A DNA stretch of 64,000 nt. Origin: Mycobacterium lacus (lineage in GTDB: Bacteria; Actinomycetota; Actinomycetes; Mycobacteriales; Mycobacteriaceae). Below are positions 23,641 through 32,955 of the stretch, in pieces. Within the stretch, counting starts at the first letter, position 1. Each line of letters begins with the position of its first letter. A program made the translations under genes and the position numbers. The notes under the pieces were generated by a model. That model saw nothing but the letters and a program-made list of their open reading frames with translations. It did not search any database and was not told the DNA's origin. The stretch covers positions 4,225,952-4,289,951 of the forward strand of contig NZ_AP022581.1 in the NCBI RefSeq assembly GCF_010731535.1, given 5' to 3'.

Positions 23641-25461
23641 CTAGCTGAGGCGCTGCTTCAGGGCGTCGAACTCGTCCTTGATTCCGGTCGGCAGCTTCTC
23701 CCCGATGAACTCCAGCCACTCCTCGATGAGCGGCAGCTCCTGACGCCATTCGTCGGCGTCGACCGTCAACGCCTCGGCCACGTCGGCGGGGTCGACGTCC
23801 AACCCGTCCAGGTCCAGGTCCTCGACGGCGGGAACGGTGCCGATCGGGGTCGTCCGGCCGCCGGCCCGGTGCTCGATGCGGTCCACGATCCACTTCAGCA
23901 CCCGGCTGTTCTCGCCGAATCCGGGCCACAGGAAGCGATGGTCCTCGCCGCGGCGGAACCAGTTGACGAAGAACACCTTTGGCAGCTTGGACTCGTCGGA
24001 ACTCTTGCCCACGTCGATCCAGTGCTGCAGGTAGTCGCCGACGTTGTAGCCGATGAACGGCAGCATGGCCATCGGGTCGCGACGCACGTTGCCGACCTTG
24101 CCCTCGGCGGCGGCGGTCTGCTCGCTGCCCAGGGTGGCGCCGATGAACACGCCGTGCTGCCAGTCCCGCGCCTGGGTGACCAGCGGAACGGTGGTCTTGC
24201 GGCGGCCGCCGAACAGGATCGCCGAGATCGGCACGCCCTGCGGGTCATCCCACTCCGGCGCCAGGATCGGGCATTGCGACATCGGCGTGCAGTACCGCGA
24301 GTTCGGGTGCGCCGCCGTGGTTTCTGTTTCGCGGAAGTACCAGTCGTTGCCCTTCCAGTCGATGAGGTGCTGGGGATCGCCCTCCAAGCCCTCCCACCAC
24401 ACCGAGCCGTCGTCGGTGAGCGCGACATTGGTGAACACCGTATTGCCCGCGGCGATGGTGCGCATGGCGTTGGGGTTGGACTTCCAGTTGGTGCCCGGCG
24501 CCACCCCGAAGAAGCCGAACTCCGGGTTCACCGCATACAACCGGCCGTCCTTGCCGAACCGCATCCAGGCGATGTCGTCGCCGAGCGTTTCGGCGCGCCA
24601 GCCTTCGATCGTGGGCTGAATCATCGCCAGGTTGGTCTTGCCGCAGGCCGACGGGAACGCCGCCGCGATGTAGTACGCCTTGTTCTCCGGAGAAATCAGC
24701 TTAAGGATCAGCATGTGCTCGGCCAGCCAGCCCTCGTCATGGGCCATCGCCGACGCGATGCGCAGCGAATAGCACTTCTTGCCCAGCAGCGCGTTGCCCC
24801 CGTAGCCCGAGCCGTAGCTCCAGATTTCCCGGGTTTCCGGGAAGTGGGTGATGTACTTGGTCTCGCTGCAGGGCCACGGCACGTCTTTCTGGCCCGGCTC
24901 CAGCGGGGCGCCGACCGAGTGCAGCGCCTTGACGAAGAAACCGTCGTCACCGATCTTCTCCAGGGCGGCGGTGCCCATCCGGGTCATCACCTTCATCGAG
25001 ACCACGACGTATTCGGAGTCGGTGATCTCCACCCCGAGCTTGGGATCTTCGGCGCCGAGCGGGCCCATGCAGAACGGCACCACATACATGGTGCGGCCTC
25101 GCATACAGCCGCGGTACAGCGACGTCATGATGGTCCGCATCTCGAAGGGGTCCATCCAGTTGTTGGTGGGCCCGGCGTCAATCTCGCGCTCGGAACAGAT
25201 GAACGTCCGAGACTCCACCCGCGCCACATCGGACGGATCGGACAGCGCGAGGTAGGAGTTCGGGTACGCCTCCTCGTTGAGCTTGACGAAGGTGCCGGCC
25301 TCGACCAACTCGGCGCAGAGCCGCTGGAATTCTTCCTCCGAGCCGTCGGCAAACACCACCCGGTCGGGCTGGGTCAGCTCCGCAACCTCCTCCACCCAAG
25401 ACAGCAGCCCCGGGTGGTTCGTCGGCGCGTTATCCAAACCGGGGACGGTTGCTGAGGTCAT
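23641..25461 (-). CDS. pckA: Phosphoenolpyruvate carboxykinase (GTP)
   Basis: The ATG at 25461 (MTSATVPGLDNAPTNHPGLL) gives 606 residues, equal to Rv0211. The kinase-1a P-loop AFPSACGKTNLAM carries the reactive cysteine of GTP-type enzymes, and FVNWFRRGEDHRFLWPGFG is present near the end. It converts oxaloacetate and GTP to phosphoenolpyruvate, CO2 and GDP, the entry of gluconeogenesis when mycobacteria live on fatty acids. A GGAGAG ribosome site lies eight bases before the start. The palindrome after its stop has been split by an ISL3 element, which may change how its transcript ends. Confidence 0.95.
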   Translation of the reverse strand: MTSATVPGLDNAPTNHPGLLSWVEEVAELTQPDRVVFADGSEEEFQRLCAELVEAGTFVKLNEEAYPNSYLALSDPSDVARVESRTFICSEREIDAGPTNNWMDPFEMRTIMTSLYRGCMRGRTMYVVPFCMGPLGAEDPKLGVEITDSEYVVVSMKVMTRMGTAALEKIGDDGFFVKALHSVGAPLEPGQKDVPWPCSETKYITHFPETREIWSYGSGYGGNALLGKKCYSLRIASAMAHDEGWLAEHMLILKLISPENKAYYIAAAFPSACGKTNLAMIQPTIEGWRAETLGDDIAWMRFGKDGRLYAVNPEFGFFGVAPGTNWKSNPNAMRTIAAGNTVFTNVALTDDGSVWWEGLEGDPQHLIDWKGNDWYFRETETTAAHPNSRYCTPMSQCPILAPEWDDPQGVPISAILFGGRRKTTVPLVTQARDWQHGVFIGATLGSEQTAAAEGKVGNVRRDPMAMLPFIGYNVGDYLQHWIDVGKSSDESKLPKVFFVNWFRRGEDHRFLWPGFGENSRVLKWIVDRIEHRAGGRTTPIGTVPAVEDLDLDGLDVDPADVAEALTVDADEWRQELPLIEEWLEFIGEKLPTGIKDEFDALKQRLS

Positions 25462-25526
25462 CGAACTCTCCTGAATTCTGCGAAGTAGGTATCGGCTTCT
25501 GTCAGTTGGGTACGCATGTTGCCTAG

Positions 25527-25549
25527 TGTTTGCCCACACACCTGTTTGC
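25527..25549. promoter_or_regulatory. Direct repeat TGTTTGC upstream of pckA
   Basis: TGTTTGC occurs at 25527-25533 and 25543-25549, 16 bases apart, about 65-90 bases before the pckA start, with GTGTGGGCAAACAC on the opposite strand between them. A TATAAA lies slightly upstream on the pckA strand. It is a candidate binding site for a carbon-source regulator; no regulator is known to me for this motif. Confidence 0.3.
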
Positions 25550-25711
25550 AACGTGGCGCGGTTTATACAGGTTATCGTGCATCACTTGTCGCGGAAGTCT
25601 CAGGAGGGTATAAGCCTCCTCACAACAACGATTCAGAAGCGTCAGAAACCGGCGAATTGACCGCCATCGCACTTCTCACATCTGATCCGCACATTCCGCC
25701 GCTACCAGCGC

Positions 25712-27220
25712 CTAATCGCCCGACCGCGCCGCCGCCGGCTCGCCGCCCCGGCACCCGTCGGGTCTACGGATACCCGGTTCGCCCAGTTCCGCACGCACGA
25801 GTTCGAGGGCGGCCTGGACCGTCGGCATCTCCCTGTCGCGCACGGCCGCCGCTCGGGCCGCGGCCAGAGCGTGGTCGCGCAGTTCGCTGTCGATAGCGCT
25901 GACCTCGTCGGCCACCCGAGCGTTCTCGGCCTCGTCGCGTGCGGCCAGGCTGGTGGTCAGCGCCGACTCGGCGACCAGCACGCGACTGGCGACCAGCTGC
26001 TCCACTGCGGACCGCAGTGAGGTCGTCACATCACCCGCCCACCGGTCCAGCAGCGCACGGTCATGCAGCAGTCCGCGGGTGTTCACCACCCAGGCGGTGA
26101 CCGCGACTCCGATCGCCACGCAAGCCACGATCCCGGCCGCGGTCAGAGCGGGAGACGATCCCGGGGCCAGCTCGGCGACCAGCCGACTCAGCGTCAGCGC
26201 AGTCCCCAGTCCGAATCCGGCACCCAACAACGTCGTCAGGCGTGTCTCCAGGCGCGGCGATCTCAGTGGCGGGGCGGCGACGTCGACCGTCGGTAGCTGC
26301 TCTCGCGGCGCCAGATCCACCCGCGCACCCATCACCTCCGAGACCTCGGCGAGCAGGTTGTCGGTGTCCTCACCGACCTCGGCCACCACCTCCCGCACCC
26401 GGTCGCGGGCATATGCCTCGAACCCGGGCAGTTGACGCCGGGACAGCCGCCGGGCGTCGGATTGCAGCTGGCTGTGCACCGACGAACAACGGCTGCGCGC
26501 ACGGTAGGACAACTGAACCCGCGCCTGCTGGATCTGACCGCGCAACGCGATGGTGCGCTCGGACTTCGACTGGCGCCGCTGGCGCAGCGCCGCGCCGCGC
26601 GCTCGACGCAAGGCGTCGACCCGGGCCCGCCGACCGGGGCCCTCGGCGTCTCGATCGAGCCGCTGCGCGACCGCCTCAAGCCGGGACTCCCACGCGCGCA
26701 ATCTGTTTCGCCTCGGGACATCGGCATCGGCGAGTTGTCTCCGGACGGTCGCAACCAGGTCGTCGACGCGGGGTTCGCCGAGGGCGGGTGAGGCGGCCGT
26801 GCCAACCCAGGGCACCCGGCCGTACCGCGGGGCGTGCGCGGCCAACGTGTCGCGGTTGGCGGCCAGGACGTCGCGCCAGGTGCGGTGCACGTCGATCTTG
26901 GACACCACGCCGACCATCGCGTCGGTGTGCTCGACCGCGGCGTCGAGCAGCGCACAGTCCGATTCGGTCAGTGGCGCCGCCGCGGAGACGACGAACACCA
27001 CCGCCGCCGGCGCCGCGCCGGGTCCGAGGTCCGGCGCCTCGGCGAAGGTGTGCCGCGGCAGCCGCTCCCGCAAGACACCGACCACACCGCTCACCCCCGC
27101 CAGCCACGGACCGGTCACCAGCACCACGTCGCGGCGGTCGATGGCCGGCGAATCCAACTGGGGCCCGATCGCGGCGATCAGCGCGTCCACCCGGGCGGTC
27201 GGATCGTCGCGGCCCCTCAC
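25712..27220 (-). CDS. GTPase-like protein with degenerate P-loop (Rv0210-like)
   Basis: The GTG at 27220 overlaps the upstream stop (GTGA) and gives 502 residues, near the 492 of Rv0210. The N-terminal half looks like a GTPase fold (VVLVTGPWLAGVSGVVGVL, then VVFVVSAAAPLTESD and VGVVSKIDVHRTW). The P-loop, however, lacks the lysine and serine of GxxxxGKS. The middle is a charged helical region, probably coiled coil. A pair of hydrophobic helices near residues 350-390 (LTTLLGAGFGLGTALTLSRL and AGIVACVAIGVAVTAWVV) could enter the membrane. This layout is like dynamin-type proteins. Function unknown; it is tightly coupled to the next gene. Confidence 0.75.
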   Translation of the reverse strand: MRGRDDPTARVDALIAAIGPQLDSPAIDRRDVVLVTGPWLAGVSGVVGVLRERLPRHTFAEAPDLGPGAAPAAVVFVVSAAAPLTESDCALLDAAVEHTDAMVGVVSKIDVHRTWRDVLAANRDTLAAHAPRYGRVPWVGTAASPALGEPRVDDLVATVRRQLADADVPRRNRLRAWESRLEAVAQRLDRDAEGPGRRARVDALRRARGAALRQRRQSKSERTIALRGQIQQARVQLSYRARSRCSSVHSQLQSDARRLSRRQLPGFEAYARDRVREVVAEVGEDTDNLLAEVSEVMGARVDLAPREQLPTVDVAAPPLRSPRLETRLTTLLGAGFGLGTALTLSRLVAELAPGSSPALTAAGIVACVAIGVAVTAWVVNTRGLLHDRALLDRWAGDVTTSLRSAVEQLVASRVLVAESALTTSLAARDEAENARVADEVSAIDSELRDHALAAARAAAVRDREMPTVQAALELVRAELGEPGIRRPDGCRGGEPAAARSGD

Positions 27221-28224
27221 CCTGGCCCCCCGCCGCCGACGGCGCGCGACCAGAGCCGGAGCGATCCTCTGGCGATGTCCGCGCCGCACGCCCGGTGCAG
27301 CTCGCTCACCGGGCCGCGGCTGTAGCGCTGCCAGCGCGCGGCCCGCGACAGGTGGGCGGCGGGGTCGTCGCAGGCTGCCACCTCGGGGTCCAACCCGGCC
27401 GCCCGGGCCACGTCGAGGGCGGCGGCCATCCGGGCGACCACCGTGTCGTCGTGGGAAAGGAATTCGCCGATCCGCTCGCTCTGCGATTGGTCCGTGACGG
27501 CCAGCGCCTCGAGTTCGGCGACGGCGTCGAGCGCGCGCCGGTAACGCGCCTCGGCGCCGATGGCATGCACCCTGTCGACGACGGCGTCGACCCCGCTGAC
27601 CCTGCGCAACAGCGCGCGGACCTGTTCCGGGGTTCGGTGTTGCCGGAACGCTGCGATGCCAAGCGCGGTGCCGAAGAGGTCGAGGCCGGCCAGCACGCGC
27701 ATCCGGACCTCGGCCGGCACCGGCAGGTCGGCCGTCACAAAACCGTCGTAGGAATCCTCGAGGGAGGCGATGCCGTCAGGATGGGCGGCCAATGCCCGCA
27801 GCGCGGCCCATGACGCGTCATCCAGCCCGTCGAGCGCGGCGACGGCGAGCAACCCGATCATGGGCTCGACGGGTACCCCGACAAGCGCGGAAAAATGCCC
27901 GCAGCGGGTGCGTGCGGCCGCGATCGGCCCGCCCGTCGGCACCGGCCCGGCGTCGCGCGAGAGGCAGCCTGTCAGATCAGCCTTGTTCAGCACCACCAAC
28001 ACCGAAGACCGCGCCGCCCCGATGGCGGCGCGGTCTTCGGGTTTGACCACCTCGGCGATGACATGGACGTCCAGGTCGGCCGCGGTTGCCGGCGATACCA
28101 TCTGAATCCCGGATCCGATCCCGGCGCGCGCCAGGGCACGTGCCACCGTGCCGCGACCCACCCCCCGGCGTCCGTGGACAGCCACCCGCAGCGGCGCCCC
28201 GGCCCGCTCCGCGATCGCGTTCAC
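27217..28224 (-). CDS. GTPase-like protein (Rv0209-like), N-terminus possibly frameshifted
   Basis: From the GTG at 28224 the protein has 335 residues, with P-loop-like GRRGVGRGTVARAL and a G4-like NKADLTG. Upstream, in the same frame, protein-like sequence continues (WDLLGGDAPWRGIRQARD, then HQIFVDELASFAAGG) without any start codon. A GTG at 28354 starts another frame one base off (VSPS). So either translation starts at 28224, or a single-base loss near 28345 has cut off about 45 residues; Rv0209 has 361. It overlaps the Rv0210-like gene by four bases. The two GTPase-like proteins are probably a pair; the role is unknown. Confidence 0.75.
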   Translation of the reverse strand: MNAIAERAGAPLRVAVHGRRGVGRGTVARALARAGIGSGIQMVSPATAADLDVHVIAEVVKPEDRAAIGAARSSVLVVLNKADLTGCLSRDAGPVPTGGPIAAARTRCGHFSALVGVPVEPMIGLLAVAALDGLDDASWAALRALAAHPDGIASLEDSYDGFVTADLPVPAEVRMRVLAGLDLFGTALGIAAFRQHRTPEQVRALLRRVSGVDAVVDRVHAIGAEARYRRALDAVAELEALAVTDQSQSERIGEFLSHDDTVVARMAAALDVARAAGLDPEVAACDDPAAHLSRAARWQRYSRGPVSELHRACGADIARGSLRLWSRAVGGGGPG

Positions 28225-28450
28225 CCGCTGGTCAGCGCCCCCGGCGGCGAAACTCGCCAGCTCGTCAACGAAAATCTGGTGCCCCCTGTCCCGCGCCTGC
28301 CGGATACCCCGCCACGGCGCATCGCCGCCGAGCAGGTCCCACCGATGGTGACACCCGTGTCCCGGAGACGCGAGTCAGGAATTGTGTGTTACCAGCCGAA
28401 GACAACTGTTGGGTATCAATCTGGACCAGGGGCGGCTACATCGGGGGTTC

Positions 28451-29272
28451 ATGGGCCACCATGGACGAATGCATGCGCAACCCGGAGTGGGGATGGATCC
28501 CCAAGCCTGCGCAGCGGGCCTCACCGCGTCTCCGGAGCCGCCCGATCCGGACCCGGCTGAACACCGAGCCCGGGGATACCTGCCGACCACCAGCCTTCGC
28601 TCGCGGCGTTCGGCCCTCTCGAATGCCCAACGCCAGACCTGGGAACGGCTCTGGCCAAGGCTCGGCATCACGCTTCCCGGTTCCCCACGCGCGGTACCGC
28701 TGGACACCCGCGCCTGGTTCGGCCGTGACGCGCCGGTGGTGCTGGAGATCGGCTCCGGTAGCGGCGCTGCCACGCTGGCCATGGCACAGTCCGAGCCCGA
28801 TATCGACGTCATCGCGGTTGAGGTCTATCGCCGGGGGCTGGCGCAGTTGCTCAGCGCGATCGACGGTCAGAAGGTGAGCAATATCCGGTTGATCCGCGGG
28901 AACGGGCTCGATGTGCTGGCGAACCTCATCGCCCCGGAATCATTAAGTGGGGTTCGGGTCTTTTTTCCGGACCCGTGGCCCAAGGCGCGCCACCACAAGC
29001 GCCGACTGCTGCAGCCGGCCACGATCGCGCTGATCGCGGATCGGCTACGCCCCGGTGGTGTCCTGCACGCCGCAACCGACCATCCCGGCTACGCCGGGGA
29101 CATCGCCGGTGCCGGCGACGCCGAACCGCGGCTATGCCGCGTCGACCCCGGTGCCCGACTGCCCATTTCGGTGGTCCGTCCGACCACGAAATACGAGACG
29201 AAAGCCCAAGAAGCGGGCAGCGCCGTCACCGAATTGATCTGGCAAAGGCCCGAGAATTTAGAGGGATCATGA
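28451..29272 (+). CDS. trmB: tRNA (guanine-N7)-methyltransferase TrmB
   Basis: The ATG at 28451 (MGHHGRMHAQPGVGM) matches the recalled Rv0208c start and gives 273 residues. The SAM motif VVLEIGSGSGAATLAMA and the TrmB block RVFFPDPWPKARHHKRRL, which positions tRNA G46, are intact, as is the C-terminal TKYETKAQEAG. It methylates N7 of guanosine 46 in the variable loop of tRNA. Its TGA overlaps the ATG of the NYN gene by four bases, and mmpL3 follows, the same order as in M. tuberculosis. Confidence 0.92.
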   Translation: MGHHGRMHAQPGVGMDPQACAAGLTASPEPPDPDPAEHRARGYLPTTSLRSRRSALSNAQRQTWERLWPRLGITLPGSPRAVPLDTRAWFGRDAPVVLEIGSGSGAATLAMAQSEPDIDVIAVEVYRRGLAQLLSAIDGQKVSNIRLIRGNGLDVLANLIAPESLSGVRVFFPDPWPKARHHKRRLLQPATIALIADRLRPGGVLHAATDHPGYAGDIAGAGDAEPRLCRVDPGARLPISVVRPTTKYETKAQEAGSAVTELIWQRPENLEGS

Positions 29273-30000
29273 GTCTGACAGAAGACGTGACCACCGAGAC
29301 GCCTGAACCCCTCGGGCCAACGCCAGCGTCGATGCTGTCCGGCGACGGACTGCCCGGGTTCCCCATGCGGGTGGGACGTGTGCTGCTGGTGTGGGACGCT
29401 CCCAACCTGGACATGGGCCTGGGCTCCATCCTGGGCCGTCGGCCGACGGCGCTGGAACGCCCTCGTTTCGACGCCCTGGGCCGCTGGTTGCTGGCTCGTA
29501 CCGCCGAGATCGCGGCGGGGGCGCCGCCGGCACCGGATATCCGGATCGAACCCGAGGCCACCGTCTTCACCAACATCGCGCCCGGTAGCGCCGAAGTGGT
29601 TCGACCTTGGGTGGACGCGTTGCGCAACGTCGGGTTCGCGGTCTTCGCCAAGCCGAAGATTGACGAGGATAGCGACGTCGACCGCGACATGCTCCAGCAC
29701 ATCAGCCAACGGCGAGACGAGGGGCTCGCGGGGCTGGTTGTGGCTTCCGCCGACGGTCAAGCATTCCGCCAGCCGCTGGAGGAAATCGCCCGGACCGGCG
29801 TGAGCGTTCAGGTGCTTGGATTTCGTGAACACGCCAGTTGGGCGCTAGCGTCGGATACCTTGGAGTTCGTCGACCTGGAGGACATCGCTGGTGTTTTCCG
29901 GGAGCCGCTGCCGCGAATCGGCCTGGATTCGCTGCCTGAGCAGGGCGCTTGGCTGCAGCCGTTCCGGCCGTTGTCTTCGCTGCTGACCGCGCGGGTGTGA
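29269..30000 (+). CDS. NYN-domain protein (Rv0207c-like)
   Basis: The 243-residue protein has the NYN (PIN-like) nuclease fold. It opens with VGRVLLVWDAPNLDMGLG, whose aspartate would bind metal, then has KPKIDEDSDVDRDMLQH and GLVVASADGQAFRQPLEE with further acidic residues. It ends LPEQGAWLQPFRPLSSLLTARV, as I recall for Rv0207c. NYN domains usually cleave RNA, but this protein has no proven role. It is translationally coupled to trmB and 63 bp before mmpL3. A link to tRNA handling is possible from context only. Confidence 0.85.
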   Translation: MSLTEDVTTETPEPLGPTPASMLSGDGLPGFPMRVGRVLLVWDAPNLDMGLGSILGRRPTALERPRFDALGRWLLARTAEIAAGAPPAPDIRIEPEATVFTNIAPGSAEVVRPWVDALRNVGFAVFAKPKIDEDSDVDRDMLQHISQRRDEGLAGLVVASADGQAFRQPLEEIARTGVSVQVLGFREHASWALASDTLEFVDLEDIAGVFREPLPRIGLDSLPEQGAWLQPFRPLSSLLTARV

Positions 30001-30052
30001 CAGCCGACGTGTGACAACCAAAAAGCAATCCGCGGGTCGCTAACGATCCAGT

Positions 30053-30058
30053 AAGGAG
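30053..30058 (+). promoter_or_regulatory. Ribosome binding site of mmpL3
   Basis: AAGGAG lies five bases before the GTG at 30064 and supports that start for MFAWWGRTVYRYRF. Confidence 0.6.
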
Positions 30059-30063
30059 CCTAC

Positions 30064-32946
30064 GTGTTCGCCTGGTGGGGTCGAACTGTGTACCGCTACC
30101 GGTTCATCGTAATCGGGCTCATGGTGGCTCTGTGCCTTGGCGGCGGCATTTTCGGGCTGAGCCTGGGTAAGCACGTGACGCAGAGCGGGTTCTACGACGA
30201 CGGCAGTCAGTCGGTCAAGGCTTCGATTCTCGGCGACAAGGTCTATGGCCGGGATCGAAGCGGTCACATCGTCGCGATCTTCCGCGCGCCGGACGGCAAG
30301 ACCGTCAACGACCCGGCGTGGTCGAAGAAGATCAGCGACGAACTCAACCAATTTCAGCGTGACCACTCCGCGGAAGTGCTCGGATGGGCCGGGTATCTGC
30401 GGGCGCCCGACACGACCAACCCCGTCGTCAAGGGCATGGCCACCGACGACAAGAAATACACCTTCGTGTCCGTCCCGCTCAAGGGCGACGACGACGACAC
30501 CATCCTCAATAACTACAAGGACGTAGCGCCGGCCCTGCAGAAGCTCGACGGCGGCACGGTCCAGCTCGCCGGCCTCGAGCCGGTGGCCGAGGCCCTGACC
30601 GGCACCATCGCCACCGACCAACGCCGGATGGAGGTGCTGGCCCTGCCGTTGGTGGCGGTGGTGCTGTTCCTGGTGTTCGGTGGCGTGATCGCGGCCTGCC
30701 TGCCGGTGATGGTGGGCGGGCTGAGCATCGCCGGCGCCCTGGGCATCCTCCGGTTGGTCGCCGTCTTCGGGCCGGTGCACTTCTTCGCCCAACCCGTGGT
30801 CTCGCTGATCGGTCTGGGCATCGCGGTGGACTACGGACTTTTCGTGGTGAGCCGATTCCGCGAAGAGATCGCCGAAGGCTATGACACCGAGGCCGCGGTG
30901 AGACGCACCGTCATGACCGCCGGCCGGACGGTCGCCTTCTCGGCTGTGCTGATCATGGCCTCCGGGGCCAGCCTGCTGATGTTGCCCCAGGGCTTCGTGA
31001 AGTCGCTGACCTACGCCCTGCTCGCCGCGGTCGGGTTGGCCGCGCTGCTGTCGATCACCCTGCTTCCCGCCTGCTTGGGCGTCCTCGGCCGCCACGTCGA
31101 CGCGCTCGGCGTGCGGACCCTGTTCCGGGTGCCGTTCCTGCGGAACTGGAAGGTGTCGCGGGCCTACCTGAACTGGCTCGCGGACCGGCTGCAGAAGACC
31201 AAGACCCGCGAAGAGGTCGAGGCCGGCTTCTGGGGCAAACTCGTCAATTGGGTGATGAGGCGGCCGCTGGTCTTCGCTATCCCGATCGTCTTCGGGATGA
31301 TCCTGCTGGTCATCCCGCTGTTCAACCTGTCGCTCGGCGGCATGAGCGAGAAGTATCTACCGCCGGACAATGCGGTGCGGCTGTCGCAGGAGCATTTCGA
31401 CCAGCTCTTCCCCGGCTATCGCACCAATCCGCTGACCCTGGTGATCCACTCCACCAACCATCAGCCGGTCACCGACCAACAGATCGCAGACATTCGCAGC
31501 AAGGCGATGGCGATCAGCGGGTTCATCGAACCCGACGACAACCCAGCCAACATGTGGCAGGAGCGCAGCTACGCGCCGGGCGCATCGAAGGATCCGTCCG
31601 TGCGGGTCCTGCAGAACGGGTTGAAGAATCCGGGTGAGGCGTCGAAGAAGCTCGAAGAGCTCCGGGCGATCACACCGCCCAAGGGACTCGAGGTATACGT
31701 CGGCGGCACCCCCGCACTGGAACAGGATTCGATCCACAGCCTGTTCGACAACATGCCGGCAATGCTCATCATCCTGCTCACCGCCACCACGCTGTTGATG
31801 TTCCTGGCCTTCGGTTCGGTGGTGCTGCCGATCAAGGCGGCGGTGATGAGCGCGTTGACCCTTGGGTCCACCATGGGCATTCTGACGTGGATATTCGTCG
31901 ACGGGCACTTTTCGAAGTGGCTGAATTTCACGGCGACTCCGTTGACCGCGCCAGTCATCGCGCTGGTTGTCGCCGTCGGATACGGATTGGCCACCGACTA
32001 CGAGGTCTTCCTGGTCTCGCGCATGGTCGAGGCACGAGAACACGGCATGTCGACCCAGGAGGCCATCCGGATCGGCACGGCGACCACCGGTCGCCTCATC
32101 ACTGCGGCCGCCCTGGTCCTGGCCGTGGTTGCCGGTTCGTTCGTCTTCTCCGACCTGGTGATGATGAAGTACCTGGCCTTCGGGTTGATGGCCGCGCTGC
32201 TGCTCGACGCGACGGTGGTGCGAATGTTCCTGGTGCCCTCGGTGATGAAGCTGCTCGGCGACGACTGCTGGTGGGCGCCGCGGTGGATGCGACGCCTGCA
32301 GACCCGCATCGGGCTGGGCGAGATCCACCTGCCCGACGAGCGCAAGCGGCCCGTCGCCAACGGGCGGCCCGCGCGGCCGCCGGTCACGGCCGGTCTGGTT
32401 GCCGCAAGTGTTGCCGGGGGCGCGCGTCCACCGCACGACCCCACTCACCCCGGTGCGCTGGAGTCGCCGCGGCCGGCGCGCTCACTCGTGGCCGCTCGAC
32501 CGGACGACCGGCCCGCCCAGATCGGGCCCTCTAGTGCGAAAACCGCACAGATACAAACGCGTTCGAGTACATCGCCCAGCCAGTCGACGGAGGCTCCGAC
32601 GACCCGCCTGACCGCGCCCGGCAAGCAGGACGCGCAGCCCGCACCACCTAAACGGCCGCGGCCGTCGTCGGCTCAGACGCCGCCCCCGTCCGCCGGCCCG
32701 ACGCGGGCCATGCCAATTCCGTCAAATCGGTCCGGCGAAGCAACGGGCGACCCGGCCGACAAGACCGCCGCCCTTCCGATCCAGCGTTCGCAAACCAACG
32801 ACTCCGAGGCGGCCACCGAGCAGCTCAATGCCCGCGGGCAGGGTGGCCAGGGCGGGTCGGGTGCCGAAAAGACCCGTCAGCGCCGCCGCGGCGGCGGCGG
32901 AGGCGTCAGCGCCCAGGATCTGCTGCGCCGCGAGGGACGTATCTGA
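30064..32946 (+). CDS. mmpL3: Trehalose monomycolate flippase MmpL3
   Basis: This RND-superfamily transporter has 960 residues (Rv0206c has 944). It has two repeats of membrane helices with large periplasmic loops after the first and seventh helix. The proton-relay pairs are exactly placed: AVDYGLF gives Asp256-Tyr257 and ATDYEVF gives Asp645-Tyr646, the residues reported for M. tuberculosis. It exports trehalose monomycolate across the inner membrane and is essential for mycolate delivery. The last 200 residues are a low-complexity Pro/Ser/Thr/Arg tail on the cytoplasmic side, which is less conserved. It is convergent with the AI-2E-type permease gene nine bases away. Confidence 0.97.
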   Translation: MFAWWGRTVYRYRFIVIGLMVALCLGGGIFGLSLGKHVTQSGFYDDGSQSVKASILGDKVYGRDRSGHIVAIFRAPDGKTVNDPAWSKKISDELNQFQRDHSAEVLGWAGYLRAPDTTNPVVKGMATDDKKYTFVSVPLKGDDDDTILNNYKDVAPALQKLDGGTVQLAGLEPVAEALTGTIATDQRRMEVLALPLVAVVLFLVFGGVIAACLPVMVGGLSIAGALGILRLVAVFGPVHFFAQPVVSLIGLGIAVDYGLFVVSRFREEIAEGYDTEAAVRRTVMTAGRTVAFSAVLIMASGASLLMLPQGFVKSLTYALLAAVGLAALLSITLLPACLGVLGRHVDALGVRTLFRVPFLRNWKVSRAYLNWLADRLQKTKTREEVEAGFWGKLVNWVMRRPLVFAIPIVFGMILLVIPLFNLSLGGMSEKYLPPDNAVRLSQEHFDQLFPGYRTNPLTLVIHSTNHQPVTDQQIADIRSKAMAISGFIEPDDNPANMWQERSYAPGASKDPSVRVLQNGLKNPGEASKKLEELRAITPPKGLEVYVGGTPALEQDSIHSLFDNMPAMLIILLTATTLLMFLAFGSVVLPIKAAVMSALTLGSTMGILTWIFVDGHFSKWLNFTATPLTAPVIALVVAVGYGLATDYEVFLVSRMVEAREHGMSTQEAIRIGTATTGRLITAAALVLAVVAGSFVFSDLVMMKYLAFGLMAALLLDATVVRMFLVPSVMKLLGDDCWWAPRWMRRLQTRIGLGEIHLPDERKRPVANGRPARPPVTAGLVAASVAGGARPPHDPTHPGALESPRPARSLVAARPDDRPAQIGPSSAKTAQIQTRSSTSPSQSTEAPTTRLTAPGKQDAQPAPPKRPRPSSAQTPPPSAGPTRAMPIPSNRSGEATGDPADKTAALPIQRSQTNDSEAATEQLNARGQGGQGGSGAEKTRQRRRGGGGGVSAQDLLRREGRI

Positions 32947-32955
32947 CGCATAGCC

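Noticed and set aside
23869..25455. 528-codon open frame opposite pckA
   Set aside because: This is antisense to a fully conserved enzyme, with shadow-type composition and no motifs.
26242..27813. 523-codon frame opposite the Rv0210/Rv0209-like genes
   Set aside because: It is arginine- and proline-rich noise from third-position GC of the real genes.
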